Assembly (NCBI RefSeq): GCF_965638725.1
Contig: NC_134952.1
Location: 57,886,065 to 57,950,064, forward strand
Length of the DNA: 64,000 nt
Source: Aptenodytes patagonicus
Taxonomy: Eukaryota > Chordata > Aves > Sphenisciformes > Spheniscidae
Direction of reading: 5' to 3'
Shown here: positions 23,754-46,898 of the stretch, piece by piece
How the letters are laid out: the number at the start of each line of letters is the position of its first letter
Numbering within the stretch: position 1 is the stretch's first letter
Made by a program: the position numbers and the translations under genes
Notes under the pieces: generated by a model
Seen by the model: the letters and a program-made list of their open reading frames with translations, nothing else
Databases searched by the model: none
Told to the model about the DNA's origin: nothing

Positions 23754-25754
23754 TGTTGCAAACCTAAAGAAAGCAATAAAGGTAGAAAAGTTAGAGAGAA
23801 GCAAATAATATTATTTTCCTGATGCAAGACTTCGCAGTGATGTTTATTTCCTTCCCCATAGACGAGGTGAAAAAACTCTCACAGCCCAATTTGGAAGTAA
23901 ATGGTTTTTGCGCACCTGTGTATGCTGTACAAAAGATAGAAACTAACAGAACAGTATTAAGCTTACAAAGTCAAGTGCTAAAAAAAAAAAAAAAAGAAGT
24001 TAAAAAAAATTCTGAGTTTTAGAATCACGGTGATCTGTGCTAACCTGTTATTTCCTCCTTAAAAGTATAGCTGTAATATGTCTATTTCTATTTGTGCCTC
24101 CTATCAGCACAAGATAAAGGTTATTTGCTGTCAACACTTACCAGGACCATTAGTTCTGAAAGTGTCACAGGGCCTGTGTGCATGGCAGTGCAAGTGACCA
24201 TTTCATAAAGCTAAGAACACCAACAGAAACACTATAGTTTCTGAAGCATACACACGAGGGGACACTTTTTCCCTAACTTAAACCTGACCAGATCCAGCTT
24301 GATTTTCAGGGAATTTTCAAGAACATGGTTCTGTTAGACGTCACTGTTCACAAACACATTGACTGAATATCTAAGAAACAGAAGATGCCTGTTTGAATAA
24401 AGGTCAGGACTACGCACAACTTGCACTCTATATTCAGGTGAGGCTGATAAAACATGGCTCTTTTTTACTGCTTATATCCCATGGAGATACTTCTCAGAGT
24501 GGGAAATAAGGTCCAAGTTGCTTGTGGGTAATTGTCATTTTATTTACTCAGTCTAACTGGTCCACTTCTTGTCCCGTAGATACTAACAAGAGATATGGCA
24601 GTGTACTGTTCTATATGTCAGAGGGGTTTTTTGTACAAATATTTACTGTAGTTTCACAAGTCTAAGCCAGCAAGAGTCACACGCACATATCTGAAGACAA
24701 GGCTTGCTAGTGTTCTCTGTTACAGCAAAGGTGTGCATATATTCTCCACCAACTGCATTTCAGTGCTAACAGCATTTTCTTGAAGTCTTTTACATCGCTC
24801 TGGCCATATAAAACACCACTCAAGCTGAGCCAGAACTTTTGAGCCAAGAAATTCCTTCCTTGCTAAATTGCTGGAGGCAAGTCAGAGAGCTGATTCTCAC
24901 AATTATCAAGCCTTCAGTTTATAATGATATATTTGATATTTGGGAACAACTGATGCCATGAACAAAGACAGGGGCTATTGTAACACCTGGGTGGCTTTGT
25001 TTGATCTCTTCTGATATGAAACTGCCTTGAGACATGGCCAAGGCATAGAGGAAGAATACAGAGCCATAGGCAAACACTTTCAATGTGTTCTAAGGTAATA
25101 GCTTTGCTTTCTTTCCTTTTTAAGTGTAAAGTGTTAATTTACTCAAATTCCAGTACTGTCCTTTTATTACTACTTGTGGAACCAAATAGTTGCGGTCTCA
25201 AAGGTTTTTTTTAATGAAATAAGTTATACTTTTGGGTTTTTTCATAGGACTGTTCATCCTTGCCTTGGGGCTGGGAATCCACAAATGCCAGTCTGCTAAC
25301 TCGAACAGAAAGTATCAGCAACCTACCAGTGCCTCCCTCCTTCCCTTCACTGACCACTTCCCCAGCATATATGTACTTAATTTTGTAATTCTGAAAGGGG
25401 TGCGTGTCGGTAAGGGACAAAGATATTGCTCTCCATCCAGCTTTGCATGGGCAACATCCCAGTTCTTGGGGTCATGTAGTTGTTGACGCGAAATACGTTA
25501 ATACTTCTGAGAAACCCAAGCCCACCTCACAACAGCTTCAGCTCTTGTGTGCATTGTTCACAGTAGCGTATAGAAAAGAAGAGATTGATTAAGCAGGAAT
25601 GGTCTCAAGGTGTGAATGAGGAGTCTGACAGTGCTGTCCTTATCCGTTTTGTGACAGGTCTTCACGCTGTCAGGTTCTTGATACTGCTACTTTTGAGTAA
25701 AAGTAGCCAGTTGGATTAATGAGACCAAAATGAGTAGTTAGTTTACTCACACCA

Positions 25755-25826
25755 GGGTGGGGTTTTTTTGGGTTCGTGGTTTTTGTTTGGTTGGGGTTTT
25801 TTTTGTGGGTTTGTTTTGTTTTTTAA
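25755..25826. repeat. G/T-rich low-complexity tract
   Basis: Runs of T5-T10 broken by GGG, GGTTGG and GTTTG. One of about ten such tracts in the window, in either orientation. Confidence 0.75.
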
Positions 25827-26279
25827 ACTTCACCCCCTACACAAACAAAATCAGCGATTGAGAAATCACAGAGCAGAATTCATACCACAGGGTTAAGGCC
25901 TGTACCATGGAAACCAGCCAGTAACAGACTTATTTCAGTACCTCCCTGCGAAATATACTTTCCTTATTTTGAAACGAGAGGTTTTTATTAGATCCTCTCA
26001 TTTGACTTGATGTTAATTGGTAGGGAGGAGGAAAGAGAGGGAGAGCCGACCTGAGGAGGCGACTGACAGGGCCAGCATGTGCGTGACTATTATTAGCTCT
26101 ATTGCCCTGGTGACTGCCAGCGTTCTGCGTTGTGCGCTCAGTACAGAAAGGAATACAAATTCCACAACCACCGCCAGAGCAACTAACATTCAGAACGTAA
26201 AAAAAAGGGAAGAAAAAAAAAAAAAGACAACCCAAACCACGCATCATCATCCACAAAAAGACGTCAGTAAACCCTGATG

Positions 26280-26760
26280 CAACCTCCTCCCCCGCCCCCC
26301 CAGCAGCTTCCTGCCGGCAGAGCCAGCTAACAGTCCCCCATGTTACCGCTCCTGCCGCCTCCAGCCGCAGGGGACGGGAATGCAACGCGACGGAGGGGCA
26401 GAAAACTTACCTGGGGAATGGCAGGGGTCGGAGAGAAGGAACCGCGCCCTGTGCAGCCTCTCTCGCACGGCTCGTCCCTCAGCACGGAGATGCGGAGGTG
26501 TTAAACCACTCCCTGCAAGCAGCAACAGCTCTGTGCCAGCTCTGGCCCCTCCTCCCCTGCTGTCGCTGCTGGTGCCGCGGTCCCTCCTCCAAAGCCACAG
26601 CTTCGCTAGACCAGCAGCGAAAACCTCAGCCTGGAGCTTGGGAAGACCGAAAGGGCTTCCCGGGTGCCTTCCTACCTCTTGGCACCGCGAATAGGTCACC
26701 GCCGGGCAGGCGGCAGGACGGCGGGGGGGTGCGGGAGGCCCATTTCCGAGCTGTCAAACA
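26280..26760 (-). promoter_or_regulatory. SLC9B2: GC-rich promoter region of SLC9B2 with probable noncoding exon 1
   Basis: This is the only markedly GC- and CpG-rich stretch in the window (many CG, CCGC and GCGGG runs). On the minus strand a strong donor, CCCCAG|GTAAGT, ends an exon at 26411. It can join directly to the acceptor at 23764-23765 ten bases before the SLC9B2 ATG. A noncoding first exon in a CpG island is usual for this gene. The transcription start is inferred to lie upstream, about 26450-26750; no TATA box is evident. Confidence 0.6.
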
Positions 26761-27650
26761 GGTGTCAGGTTGGTTTGAGCAATGGAGCAGCCCTGAGCCC
26801 ACGGCATCCAGGAGGACGAGAGATGAGAAGGAAGTAGGTTTGTGCGTCCCACGTAGCCAGCCCTCCACTTCCCACGTCGTTTCATTGTAACCTGTACCCA
26901 TTAAAAAGGTTGCTTGCTACGCTGCCCTTCCCGTGGCTGTGGGAAGGGACACGGGGAAGCTACGCACAGTCCGCAGCCGGAGGTCAGGTGCAAAGAAAGG
27001 GAAAGGATCTCCGGATGATTCTGCTCTGGATGCGTGCAGAAGAATTGCATTAGGGCAGGCAGGAGAATTTTAAAAAATTTGCATATTGGTGGTGTTCTCA
27101 CCAAGGCATTTCTACTGCTTAAAGAAGAATCAAGTGTCCACCTCGTCTGTAAGCGCGCATAAGGGAATGAGGCAGAGCACCTCCCGCAACCCCGTTTTGC
27201 AAGCTACATTGGGTGCGTGTGAAAGCAGATTCAAATGCCACATGTTGCTACTTTGTTTCTAGTAGCAGTACACAGAATTAAGCTGACTACAAATCCTTGG
27301 GGAAAAAAGCACTGTTTTTTGGTAAGATTAAGTTTTCCAGAAGGACTCTGAATCAGGGAAGTCTCTTTCCCCCTCCCGCAAAAGAGAAAAGTTTGACCTA
27401 GAATCTGAAAAGTCAAAAAACTCCTCTTGATATTATTACCGGAGTAGAAGGAAAAGAAACAGAATTACCCAGTTCCATCAAAACAGATCGGGGAATTAAG
27501 AGGTCACAAGAGCATTAAGAAGCATTCTCCTTTAATAATTCCAGCAAGTCTGCTGGAAAACCCCTAGACATTATAACACATTTCAGAGTTGTGGCTGTTA
27601 ACGCATCCATGAAAAGCATTGCTAATAAGGCAAGGGACAGGAATCTCCGC

Positions 27651-27684
27651 TGGTTTTTTTTGTTTGTTTTGGGGTTTTTTTTGG
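27651..27684. repeat. G/T-rich low-complexity tract
   Basis: T8, GTTTG and GGGG with T8 between the SLC9B2 promoter and BDH2. Confidence 0.7.
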
Positions 27685-28527
27685 TCTACCAGCTTCTTGG
27701 ATTACCACTGAAAAAAATCCAGATCTCTGTGCTTTTAGCGCGATGTAAAAAGCAGATGGTATCTCCTTTTCTTGCAGGAGTGCTTTGACAAAAAAACCCA
27801 AAACATTCGAGTAGTATCTGTATATTACAATTACCAGCGAGTTTAGAAATGTTAACTAATAAAGTGCAATATGTATAATGAATTTTCTCTCAGATTCTTA
27901 ATTATATTTTCAGAATGCACAGTGCAAGTTTCCTGTGCTACTGCAGTTGGGAGATTCTCTTTTCAAGGTAAGCCTTCTACACCTGCTACAGAGGAAGGAC
28001 TTTGGCCTTCATATTAAACTCTGAAAGCATTGAAACTGTATCCTGCCAGCCTGAACTTCTAACGTTTGAATTTACGTCAGTGAACATTGGTGGAGCCGTT
28101 TTGGGTAACTTTGGATTTCTGCCTCAGCCTGATCCTGCTTGGCTGCCTGGGTCACTTTACTGAAACACTAGATACTCAAAACCCCATAAACCAACTACAC
28201 AAGATCAGAATGCTCCACCCATGATTAAAGGTAAAAGTTAAACCCATAGTGAGCCTGAGGAAGCCAACATCCACAATACTTTTACATTTACTTACAATTT
28301 TAAAATGAGACTTTTTACAAATAAGAAGCCTGATTTTAACTAGACATGTTCCATTGTCTTTGAAATCAAATAATTTCTATTAATGCTTCAGCTAATATTG
28401 AAAAGCTTAAGCAATAATTTTAAAAACATGACAGTTACAGAAACACAAAATATTGTAGTTTTCCCTGTGCTTTCAGATTACTGATCACTCATACTCAGTA
28501 GCATTTATTCTTTAATTCCTCCCCCCA

Positions 28528-28566
28528 CATATATATGTATTTAATATATATGAATATATATGAAAT
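28528..28566. repeat. AT-rich simple repeat
   Basis: Repeats of ATATAT interrupted by GTATTTA and GA, between SLC9B2 and BDH2. Confidence 0.75.
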
Positions 28567-29964
28567 CACATACAGCTTCATTCACAAACTAGATAAATGG
28601 AGCTATGTGCAATTTTTTAAGGTAACCATATTTATAGGCAGTCAGCCCATGTCATTCATGTCAAATGCAACAGCATGTTAGCAAAACAAGTAGTTCTGGA
28701 TTTCAGGTTATTCATTGCCTTAGATCTCTGGGTCAGGACCTATGTTTTTTTCCCCAGAGTGTGAGACTTTACGATACCAGGTTTCTGATTCATAAATCAA
28801 AGCTAGCATGTGCTATCACAATAAAAACATCAACACAAACTCTTGTAGAAACAGTGCTTTTCAGAGAAACTTAGCCTTGTGTTTTAGTATGAACTGTATT
28901 TGAGAATCAAGCAATAGAATACCAAAGCCTAGCACCTAGCATACAGATTTTACAGCATTTGTCCAATATTAGTACATCCTTTTGAAGAGGAATATATTGG
29001 CTCCATCTAGAGTGGTAAAATCCACTCCTTTTGCTTATGTGCCAGAAGTCAAGCGTATTCATGAAGATCCACTTGTGTATTTAATAATACTTCTTCCACA
29101 TATACCCCCCCATCCGTGCCTACCAGAGCTATGTCCTTGCAGAATACTTTCTATATGTGGAAGGGGGGAGAAAAAAAAAAGCTATAGTAATGATACTTCC
29201 GAGACCATTTTAGGAGTGATCTATACCATTAATGAAACAGTTCTGGCCTCTATTTCTCACACCAGGACCTCTTTTGTACTAGTTAATGTACTCATTTTCT
29301 AACTGATTGTAAAAGTACATGTGATTCTCTATGCTCTCTACATACTAAGCTTTAGTCTTAACAACCGTTAGAGCAGACTCCTCTCCGTCATTTCTGCTTC
29401 ATGAAGATGGTGTCTATAATCATTATGTGCTTAGACAAAAAGCTTCACAAAGTGGCCAATCCTACTGCTTCTAATGGTAATCTGTTGCCCTGCCTTTTGT
29501 GCTATGACCTACTGTTTTTGCCAGATTCTAACAGCCTATCTTGCCTGGGATCTGGAAAATGGACATTGCAGTTGCACAAACCAGCTGTGCGTACACACTG
29601 ACTCTTTACCACGTGTGCAGGAAGTTTCATGTGCCCATACACCATGTATCTACAATGTGTTTGACTGTCTTCCACCACCCGCTTTGGATCTGTAAGTGTT
29701 GTTAGGCTTGGGACATTTTTTTTTTTCCTCGACAATTCAGACTGTTTTTCTACCACTATTACAGTTCTAAAATATTTTGCTAATCATAGTACAGAGCAGA
29801 AAGAACTTACTTTGTAGTTTGCAAAGCAGAATGTGCTTTCAATTACAATTCACAACTAGTATGTTCTCTAATATAGAAACATCCATTACCAGTAACAAAA
29901 TGATTCAAACATTCAAATCTTCAAATTTGCTGTTATTTCTGCTTTCTTCTGTTTAAACCACACC

Positions 29965-30450
29965 TAGTTCAGGATCCGATCGGCTGATTTAATAGTAGTT
30001 GCTCCATTTTCTCTAGATAGTCTGCCAATCCTAGTAGGAAATCTAATGGTGCACGTTTAACTTCCAAATACTTTGCAGAATGAGAATAAAGGTAGTATTT
30101 AATTCCTTTCACTCAGATTTGCTTAAAACACAACTCAGATTTTGTACCTTAAATAATATTCTTTGCCTTCTGAAATCTTAAACATTAAATTGCTATTCTT
30201 TCATGTTTTTGGCGTTACGGCAAAATGAAGCCACACAAAGTATGTTTTACTACAGTGTTTTACTATTTAGGAAAAAGTGAATCAGTAAGATCAATCTATA
30301 AAGAGATCATATAGCAGTAGAAATGCACCAAATTTGTTTTGAATGACATCATGTGAGCGATCTAAATCTTCACAAGCTATCTTAACTGAGAAACATGATC
30401 CTCACTTTTTGCCTGTCATAGTATGAGTTTCCATTTGCAGGTAGGGTCAA
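29965..30450 (-). other. BDH2: BDH2 3' UTR (extent inferred)
   Basis: Minus-strand sequence after the TGA at 30453-30451. Candidate ATTAAA hexamers lie at 30098-30103 and 29988-29993; a distal AATAAA lies at 28504-28509. Mammalian BDH2 is reported to carry an iron-responsive element in its 3' UTR. I found only one CAGTGN on this strand in the first 900 nt (near 29593), and it lacks a paired stem. Confidence 0.4.
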
Positions 30451-41493
<11,043 letters not shown>

Positions 41494-41502
41494 ACTGCTG
41501 AC
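41494..41502 (-). other. BDH2: BDH2 5' UTR part of coding exon 1
   Basis: Nine bases, GTCAGCAGT, between acceptor CTGCACAG and the ATG; A/G at -3 is weakly supported (AGTATGG). A separate upstream noncoding exon is therefore required. Confidence 0.65.
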
Positions 41503-43583
41503 CTGTGCAGACAGAAGATGTCACGGAATCTTTAACAAAAAGATGAGCCAACAACACTTACTGGGAATCAGATGCAAATGCATTCCAAAAGCTAGACGTG
41601 ATTCAGAGTACCTCTGCCATCAAATCACATCACAGATTGTCTTGTTTGGCTGCAGTATGACCCTGAGTCATGCAGGGTGCTGAGGGGGGGACTGCCTCAA
41701 CCTCTCCCCCCCATATGTAAGGACCTCAAAAAGATCAAAAGGCATTTGAGCTCAAAAGCCAAGCTTTCTGTTATAACATAACAGAAACCGGACTTTATTT
41801 TTCCTTAAACAGAAAAGAGAATCAAGATGAAACAGAATAGAAGTACAATAGTTTGTAATCTAGCATTTCCACTGTCCATTGTGTTCTTAGAAAGCAGGTC
41901 TATCTTCTATTCCCCTCAAACTACAAACTCATCAACTTCCTAGATTGCAATAAATTCCACACAATACCCTGGCCTAGGTGTCTGCTCTGAATTATCTTAG
42001 GAATCTTCCAGCACAGCAGATTCCCAGCTCCAACAAGGCAGGAGGGTGAGGGGGGAAATGAAGGTCCTGTCTCGCCTCTCTCACATTGCTTGCTCTCAGG
42101 GAACTACTGAGCATGCTTGGGGCAAGCGGGAGGAAACCTCTAGGAGGTTCCACCTTATTCAATGTGTAGCAGCCAAAAGGCAAAATGTAGCCCTCTTCTC
42201 TTCTGCCCAAGCACACACTTTCAAATGCTGCGTTATGTTTAAAGAAATATAGCATGTAAAGTTGCAAACAAGTAAAAGCAAATGCCATCCTCTCACTCCT
42301 ATGGATTCAAAAGTTTCCAGTAGGATTTTTGGTTATTTAAGGAGTAAACTACTTAATAGGATGTTTCAAAGAACTACCTAAAAAGTAAGGCCACTGTGTT
42401 CCAGTCAGAGTGAGATATCTGGTGTTTGTTAACTGGGTTCCCAATAAGCAAAACTTTCTGCACTTTTATAATCCACAGAGCAAAATTTGTTTATGTAGCT
42501 ATGAGTGTAGAAAGGTGTCCCAAGAACTTGAAGTCTTTGAATATATACAGGAATCCAACATACCGAGTACTTCACTGAGAAGTTAAGATAAAGATGCCAT
42601 GATCTCCTCTAGGTTAGCAGCCAATGCTATCATCTAGAGATGCTCCAATCCATGCTGTGACTCAGATTACCGAGTTGAATTTAGTGTCCTACATCTTACA
42701 CCAGATTATTCATTTCTCTGATTTTGACCAGAAATTCTGTTTTCTCAGCAGCTTTTCCTGACAAAAGTTGCAGCAAAACTAATGTTTCCCTGAAGGTTAC
42801 AGATTCAACAAATCAGACTTCTTCTGAAGCTGTTTAACTGAAAAACTCTTTCCGTTCCAATATGAAAAACATGATCTCTTTTGATTTAAAGTTGGACTGA
42901 GTTACAGACCATGTTTCAAGACATTGAAATGTTTCGCTGCAGGTTCCCCCCATAACTGGGACACACACGCACATACGCACACAGAAACAAAGCACAAAAC
43001 TAAAGAACAGCCTCCTAAGCAAACCCTAACTGAGATGCACCTTTCTAATTGGGGGAAAGCACAATACCTTAAAATCACTTTTTAGGTTGGCTAGTAAAAA
43101 GACGTCTCTTCAGGTACCTCTGATAGTAGGCTGTATAAGGTTATATGAGATCAGGCCCGCCTTAGCATAACCTTTTTGTATTGACAGGTGAAAAATACAA
43201 AGTTAACAGAGCAGAATGAGATTATACACACAACTAGGTTGCACTGTCTCTCTAGTGTACCAAGCATTCCAAAATGCAACTCCTCAAACACAAAACTCTA
43301 GGAAAGGTTCTATTAATTGTAGCAAGTCCCGAGCACCTCAACAATGAGCTCAAAGTGCTCACTCAAGGCAGAGGAAGCTCTTTCTTATTCTTTGTTGTCA
43401 CATACATCTTTTCAGTGGGAAACAAAAACCTGATCAGTCCAAGTACTTCCCCAAGTCACCTTAACGCTTTGGAAGCAAAATGCACTATAAATACATTTTT
43501 CAATCTAACAATCAGTTTTTATGAACATTTGCCACACCGATTGTATAAAGCATTTAAAAATAAGTATTAATATAGTCACTCAC

Positions 43584-43662
43584 CAAGAGATCTCAAACAG
43601 CTTGTTATGTTTACTGACCTTTGTACAAAAGGAAGTTTTATACTTTTTTTTGCTGTGCTTTT
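43584..43662 (-). other. BDH2: Candidate noncoding first exon of BDH2
   Basis: On the minus strand a good donor, CTTG|GTGAGTGA, ends at 43584, about 80 bases downstream of a ZNF143-type motif at 43663-43675. It would splice to the acceptor at 41503-41504, nine bases before the BDH2 ATG. Inference only; the transcription start is not visible. Confidence 0.35.
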
Positions 43663-43675
43663 TGGGATTTGTAGT
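43663..43675 (-). promoter_or_regulatory. ZNF143/STAF-like promoter motif
   Basis: Minus strand reads ACTACAAATCCCA, one base from the ACTACAATTCCCA core of the ZNF143 (SBS) site, followed by AAAAGCA. This motif is typical of core promoters of housekeeping genes. Its place between BDH2 and CENPE, on the BDH2 strand, suggests the BDH2 promoter. Confidence 0.5.
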
Positions 43676-44084
43676 CTAATTGGTAAGTTTCTCTAGATGA
43701 ACGTAATTTCCTGTTGAAACATTGAGATGCTGCCATCTAGTGAAACTCAAGATTTTAGAAGTGTGATTTTCTGCACAGGAAAGGACAAAAAAGGATCACC
43801 AGCATTAGCTGTCCATTCACCCTAAGGAAATCAACAGGATTCCCACCAAAAAAGGCCACAAACATGTTTTTCCCAAGCAATTTCTCTTTAGCAATATAAG
43901 CTATCAAATTCCAGACTAGGACAATACATGCATAATAAATTTTGTTCTCTGTTAAACTGGTGATTTACCAACTTTTCTTTTTGTATCTAGTGGTTTAACT
44001 TACATTTGTTAAGGCAGAGTTAATAAAGCTACCCTGAGAGCATTCTTAAAGAATTTGGAATCCTGCCTGAATTTCAGTTGGCAC

Positions 44085-44625
44085 TGTCCTGGTTTCAGCT
44101 GGGATAGAGTTAATTTTCTTCCTAGCAAACCCAGCTGGTACAGTGCTGGGTTTTGGATTTAGGGTGAGAACAATGTTGATAACACACCGATGTTTTAGTT
44201 GTTGCTAGGTAGTGCTTACACTAGTCAAGGACTTTTTAGTTTTCCATGCTCTACCGACTGAGAAGGCTGGAGGTGCACAAGAAGCTGGGAGGGGGCACAG
44301 CCAAACTGGCCAAAGGGACATTCCATACCATGTGACGTCCTGCTCAGTACATAAACTGGGGGAAGCTGGCCGGGGGGGCCGCTGCTTGGGGACTGGCTGG
44401 GCATCGGTCGGCAGGTGGTGAGCAATGGCATTGTGCATCACTTGCTTTGTATATTCTTTTATTATTACTATTTTACTTTATTTTATTTCAATTATTAAAC
44501 TGTTCCTATCTCAATCCATGAGTTTTCTCACTTTTACTCTCCCAATTCTCTCCCCCATTCCACTGGGGGAGAGTGAGCAAGCAGCTGTGTGGTGCTCAGT
44601 TGCCAGCTGAGGTTAAACCACAACA
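44085..44625 (+). mobile_element. Solo LTR, ERVL-like, plus orientation, 5-bp TSD GGCAC
   Basis: Begins TGTCCTGG and ends CCACAACA, with perfect 5-bp duplications GGCAC at 44080-44084 and 44626-44630. It shares the family core (GGGACATTCCATACCATGTG, and the GCCAGCTG-AGGTTAAACCA end) but is more diverged and shorter than the other two. The CRE is altered to TGACGTCC (44333-44340) and the TATA to CATAAA; the ATTAAA poly(A) signal remains at 44494-44499. Lies about 410 bases from the proposed BDH2 promoter motif. Confidence 0.92.
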
Positions 44626-45091
44626 GGCACATTTTCTTCAGAAAAGCCATTTCTGTGGGTAAACCGGGACACACAGACACAAAGTTCAGTAATATTAAGT
44701 TTTTCTTGTCTTTCTGCTAAACTATGATAGCTTTCTAAGGCTTTGTGAATCAGCTCCCCAGTAAACAAAATCTTTAATGACTAGGTTTTCTAAAAGCATT
44801 TATCCTTCTGTCCCTGACCTTTTGCCTACTGAATTCAGAGGCAAAATAGGTTCCTGTTTTTCAGCTCAGTCACCAGAAAAATCTCCAAATCTAGAAGTGT
44901 TCCAAGCAAGCAATAATTAACAAAACACCCCCTTGAAATTTTATACAAAAGAGGTAGAGATCTATATATACACCTAGTTCCCCCCCTTCTGGAAGGAAAA
45001 GTCAGTTTAATTTATTAGAACACCAAAATGGAGGGACTGAAAAAAAAGCTGGTAGCTAAAGAAAGTATCTTTCAACCATAGTGGGAAATTG

Positions 45092-45160
45092 AAAAAAAAC
45101 CAAACCAAAACAAAGAAAACCCCCAACCAACCAACCCACCCCAAAACAAAAACACCCACC
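45092..45160. repeat. A/C-rich low-complexity tract
   Basis: A8, then CCAAACC, CCAACC and CCCACC units and A-rich runs, between BDH2 and CENPE. Confidence 0.75.
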
Positions 45161-46018
45161 ATGCAAATACCAGCACTTTGCACTTATCACTGTCAGGAAA
45201 TAAATTGCTCCTACATACCTACTGCTGTGGTAGGAAAGGAGAGACTGCAGTGCTGAACTCAGAAATGGTATTTAGAACCTGTGTATTTTTGGCTAGCAAT
45301 ATCTTTAAAAGCTTCCCAAAATACATTCCAGGTCAGATTGAGATAAATGCTTGCAATTTCTTAGTAGTTACAGTAGTTGGCAGAGTTTTCAGCTATTCAA
45401 GGTAAATAAATAGCTGGTTCTTTAATAAAGATCTCTGAAGTACCTCCATCAGGTAAATAATCCTCGTGCGACTTTTCCAATTCCAGTAACTGCCGAATGC
45501 CCAGGAACATGTCAATGTAACCATTTGCTTATCAGTATGGGTAACCCAAAATGGAGTATCAAGAACTCTATTCCTATAAAATAAGGATAATGCTTTTGAT
45601 GCAGATATCTTTCTTAGGTATGACTTTCTCACCTCATGATGATTTCATTCTTAAAGGAGTTGATCTTGGGTTGAGTGCCAAATTCCTACTTAGTTGGCAG
45701 TGGAGGGTGTATGGGGAGGAAAGGGAGGAGGATCTATCTTTTAGACTTCAAACATTTCCTGACAGTGAAAGATTCAGTTAGAAAGAAGAATTAAACAAAA
45801 CACTGGTGATCTAGACCTGTGCAACAGTAAACTTCCACACAAAGTAATTATTGCGGAAAGCTAGAGAGGACACAGACAAGAAGCATAATGATGATGGAAG
45901 TGGCGAGATTACTATAAAAGATAGTCTTTAGATACTGAATATTGTAATCAACATCCTTAGATCATAGCACAAGTGAAGTGACCAGCAGAAGTATTTTTAA
46001 ATACTTAACACATTAAAG

Positions 46019-46892
46019 TTTATTGTCAAAACAAACCTTCTTATACAAAAAATACAAAAAAGTAGGTCTCGCAATGCAGATAAGCAGGCTAGTAAAATAG
46101 TCCGTCTTGCAGCCCTGATCGTCCAGTTTGTTTTCCATTCACTAGAGTAGCAGAAGAGTGTCAGGTCCACTGCTTACTATAAAAAAAATTCCAATACCCA
46201 ACTTCAGACAGGAACTACAAGTATATTGGAAAGATGATCCAAAATACAAAGTTACTCTTGGTACCATAATTGGCTGAGCTGCAGAAATATCGTAAGGAGT
46301 TTAAGAGGAACCCTTGATTGTGTGCCCTATAAACAGAAAGTTAGTAACTTCAGTTGCAACGTCCAGATAGAGAAGTTAAAATTGTGCTGAAAATGCAGTT
46401 TCTGTGGATTTAGAGAGAGCGCATGCTATAAAGCCATATGCTGAGAAACAAAAAGTATAGTTCTTTCCAACTCAATAGCACTCTGAAGGTACAAATATCG
46501 ACCACCCAGAAGAGGGCTGTTTTAGGAATGACAGAATTAAGTTTAAGATTGAGAAGTTTCACAGTAGATTAGTTTGTGATCCATTCCTGTTTCCCTTTTT
46601 TCTTCAATACATTGGCTTTTCTTTCTTTGCCATCCGAAAAAAAAAACCCAAAGCAGATCATCATCAGATCAGCAGGTTGTGGGCAACTTGACTGCTTTTC
46701 CATCTTTGTTCTTGTATTCCAGCTTTTCCAGTTGTGAAAAATAGCAACTCCGAGACAGCAAGGGATTTGCACGCCACCAGCGCTCTTCTCACAATTCGTG
46801 GAATTTGGCTGATTGCTTTTGATAAGCAATTGTCTTTCATATATGCAGATTCTGGCTGTAGCTACTGCAAAGGCAGCTTACAACAGAGCACC
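46019..46892 (-). other. CENPE: CENPE 3' UTR, long form (extent uncertain)
   Basis: If the hexamer at the stop codon is not used, the next minus-strand AATAAA is at 46019-46024, giving a UTR of about 0.9 kb. No coding signal is seen in it. Confidence 0.35.
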
Positions 46893-46898
46893 TTTATT
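46893..46898 (-). terminator. CENPE: AATAAA hexamer overlapping the CENPE stop codon
   Basis: The last codon and stop read CAA TAA, followed by AGG, so AATAAA includes the whole TAA. Downstream on the minus strand is a T/G-containing stretch (GCTCTGTTGTAAGC). Whether it directs cleavage is unknown; the next AATAAA on this strand is at 46019-46024. Confidence 0.4.

Larger units (their letters stand above)
8457..26410 (-). other. SLC9B2: SLC9B2 introns
   Basis: Eleven introns: 8457-9442, 9580-9782, 9892-12229, 12380-13552, 13660-14189, 14366-15267, 15396-17326, 17470-20215, 20387-21882, 22067-23660 and 23764-26410 (the last splits the 5' UTR). They hold an old CR1 fragment (about 12730-12850), an inverted repeat (11056-11085), a G15 run and several G/T tracts. 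No nested gene with a coherent structure was seen. Confidence 0.75.
26761..30450. other. Intergenic region between the SLC9B2 promoter and BDH2 3' end
   Basis: Contains the BDH2 3' UTR at its right side, a G/T tract at 27651-27684 and an AT-rich simple repeat near 28528-28566. No coding exon with splice sites or recognisable protein was found. Confidence 0.6.
41503..46893. other. Region between BDH2 coding exon 1 and CENPE stop
   Basis: Contains the proposed BDH2 promoter and 5' exon, a solo LTR (44085-44625), an A/C-rich tract (45092-45160) and the CENPE 3' UTR. No other gene is supported; the open frames here are short or lie inside the LTR. Confidence 0.6.

Noticed and set aside
25930..26385. 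151-aa minus frame next to the promoter region
   Set aside because: Low-complexity F/G-rich stretches and no splice or domain support; treated as intronic.
26343..26699. 118-aa minus frame in the GC-rich region
   Set aside because: It runs through the predicted SLC9B2 donor at 26411. High GC explains the lack of stops and no homology is recognised.
29580..29610. Possible iron-responsive element loop (CAGTGT) downstream of BDH2
   Set aside because: The five flanking bases on each side do not pair, and it lies beyond the nearer poly(A) signals.
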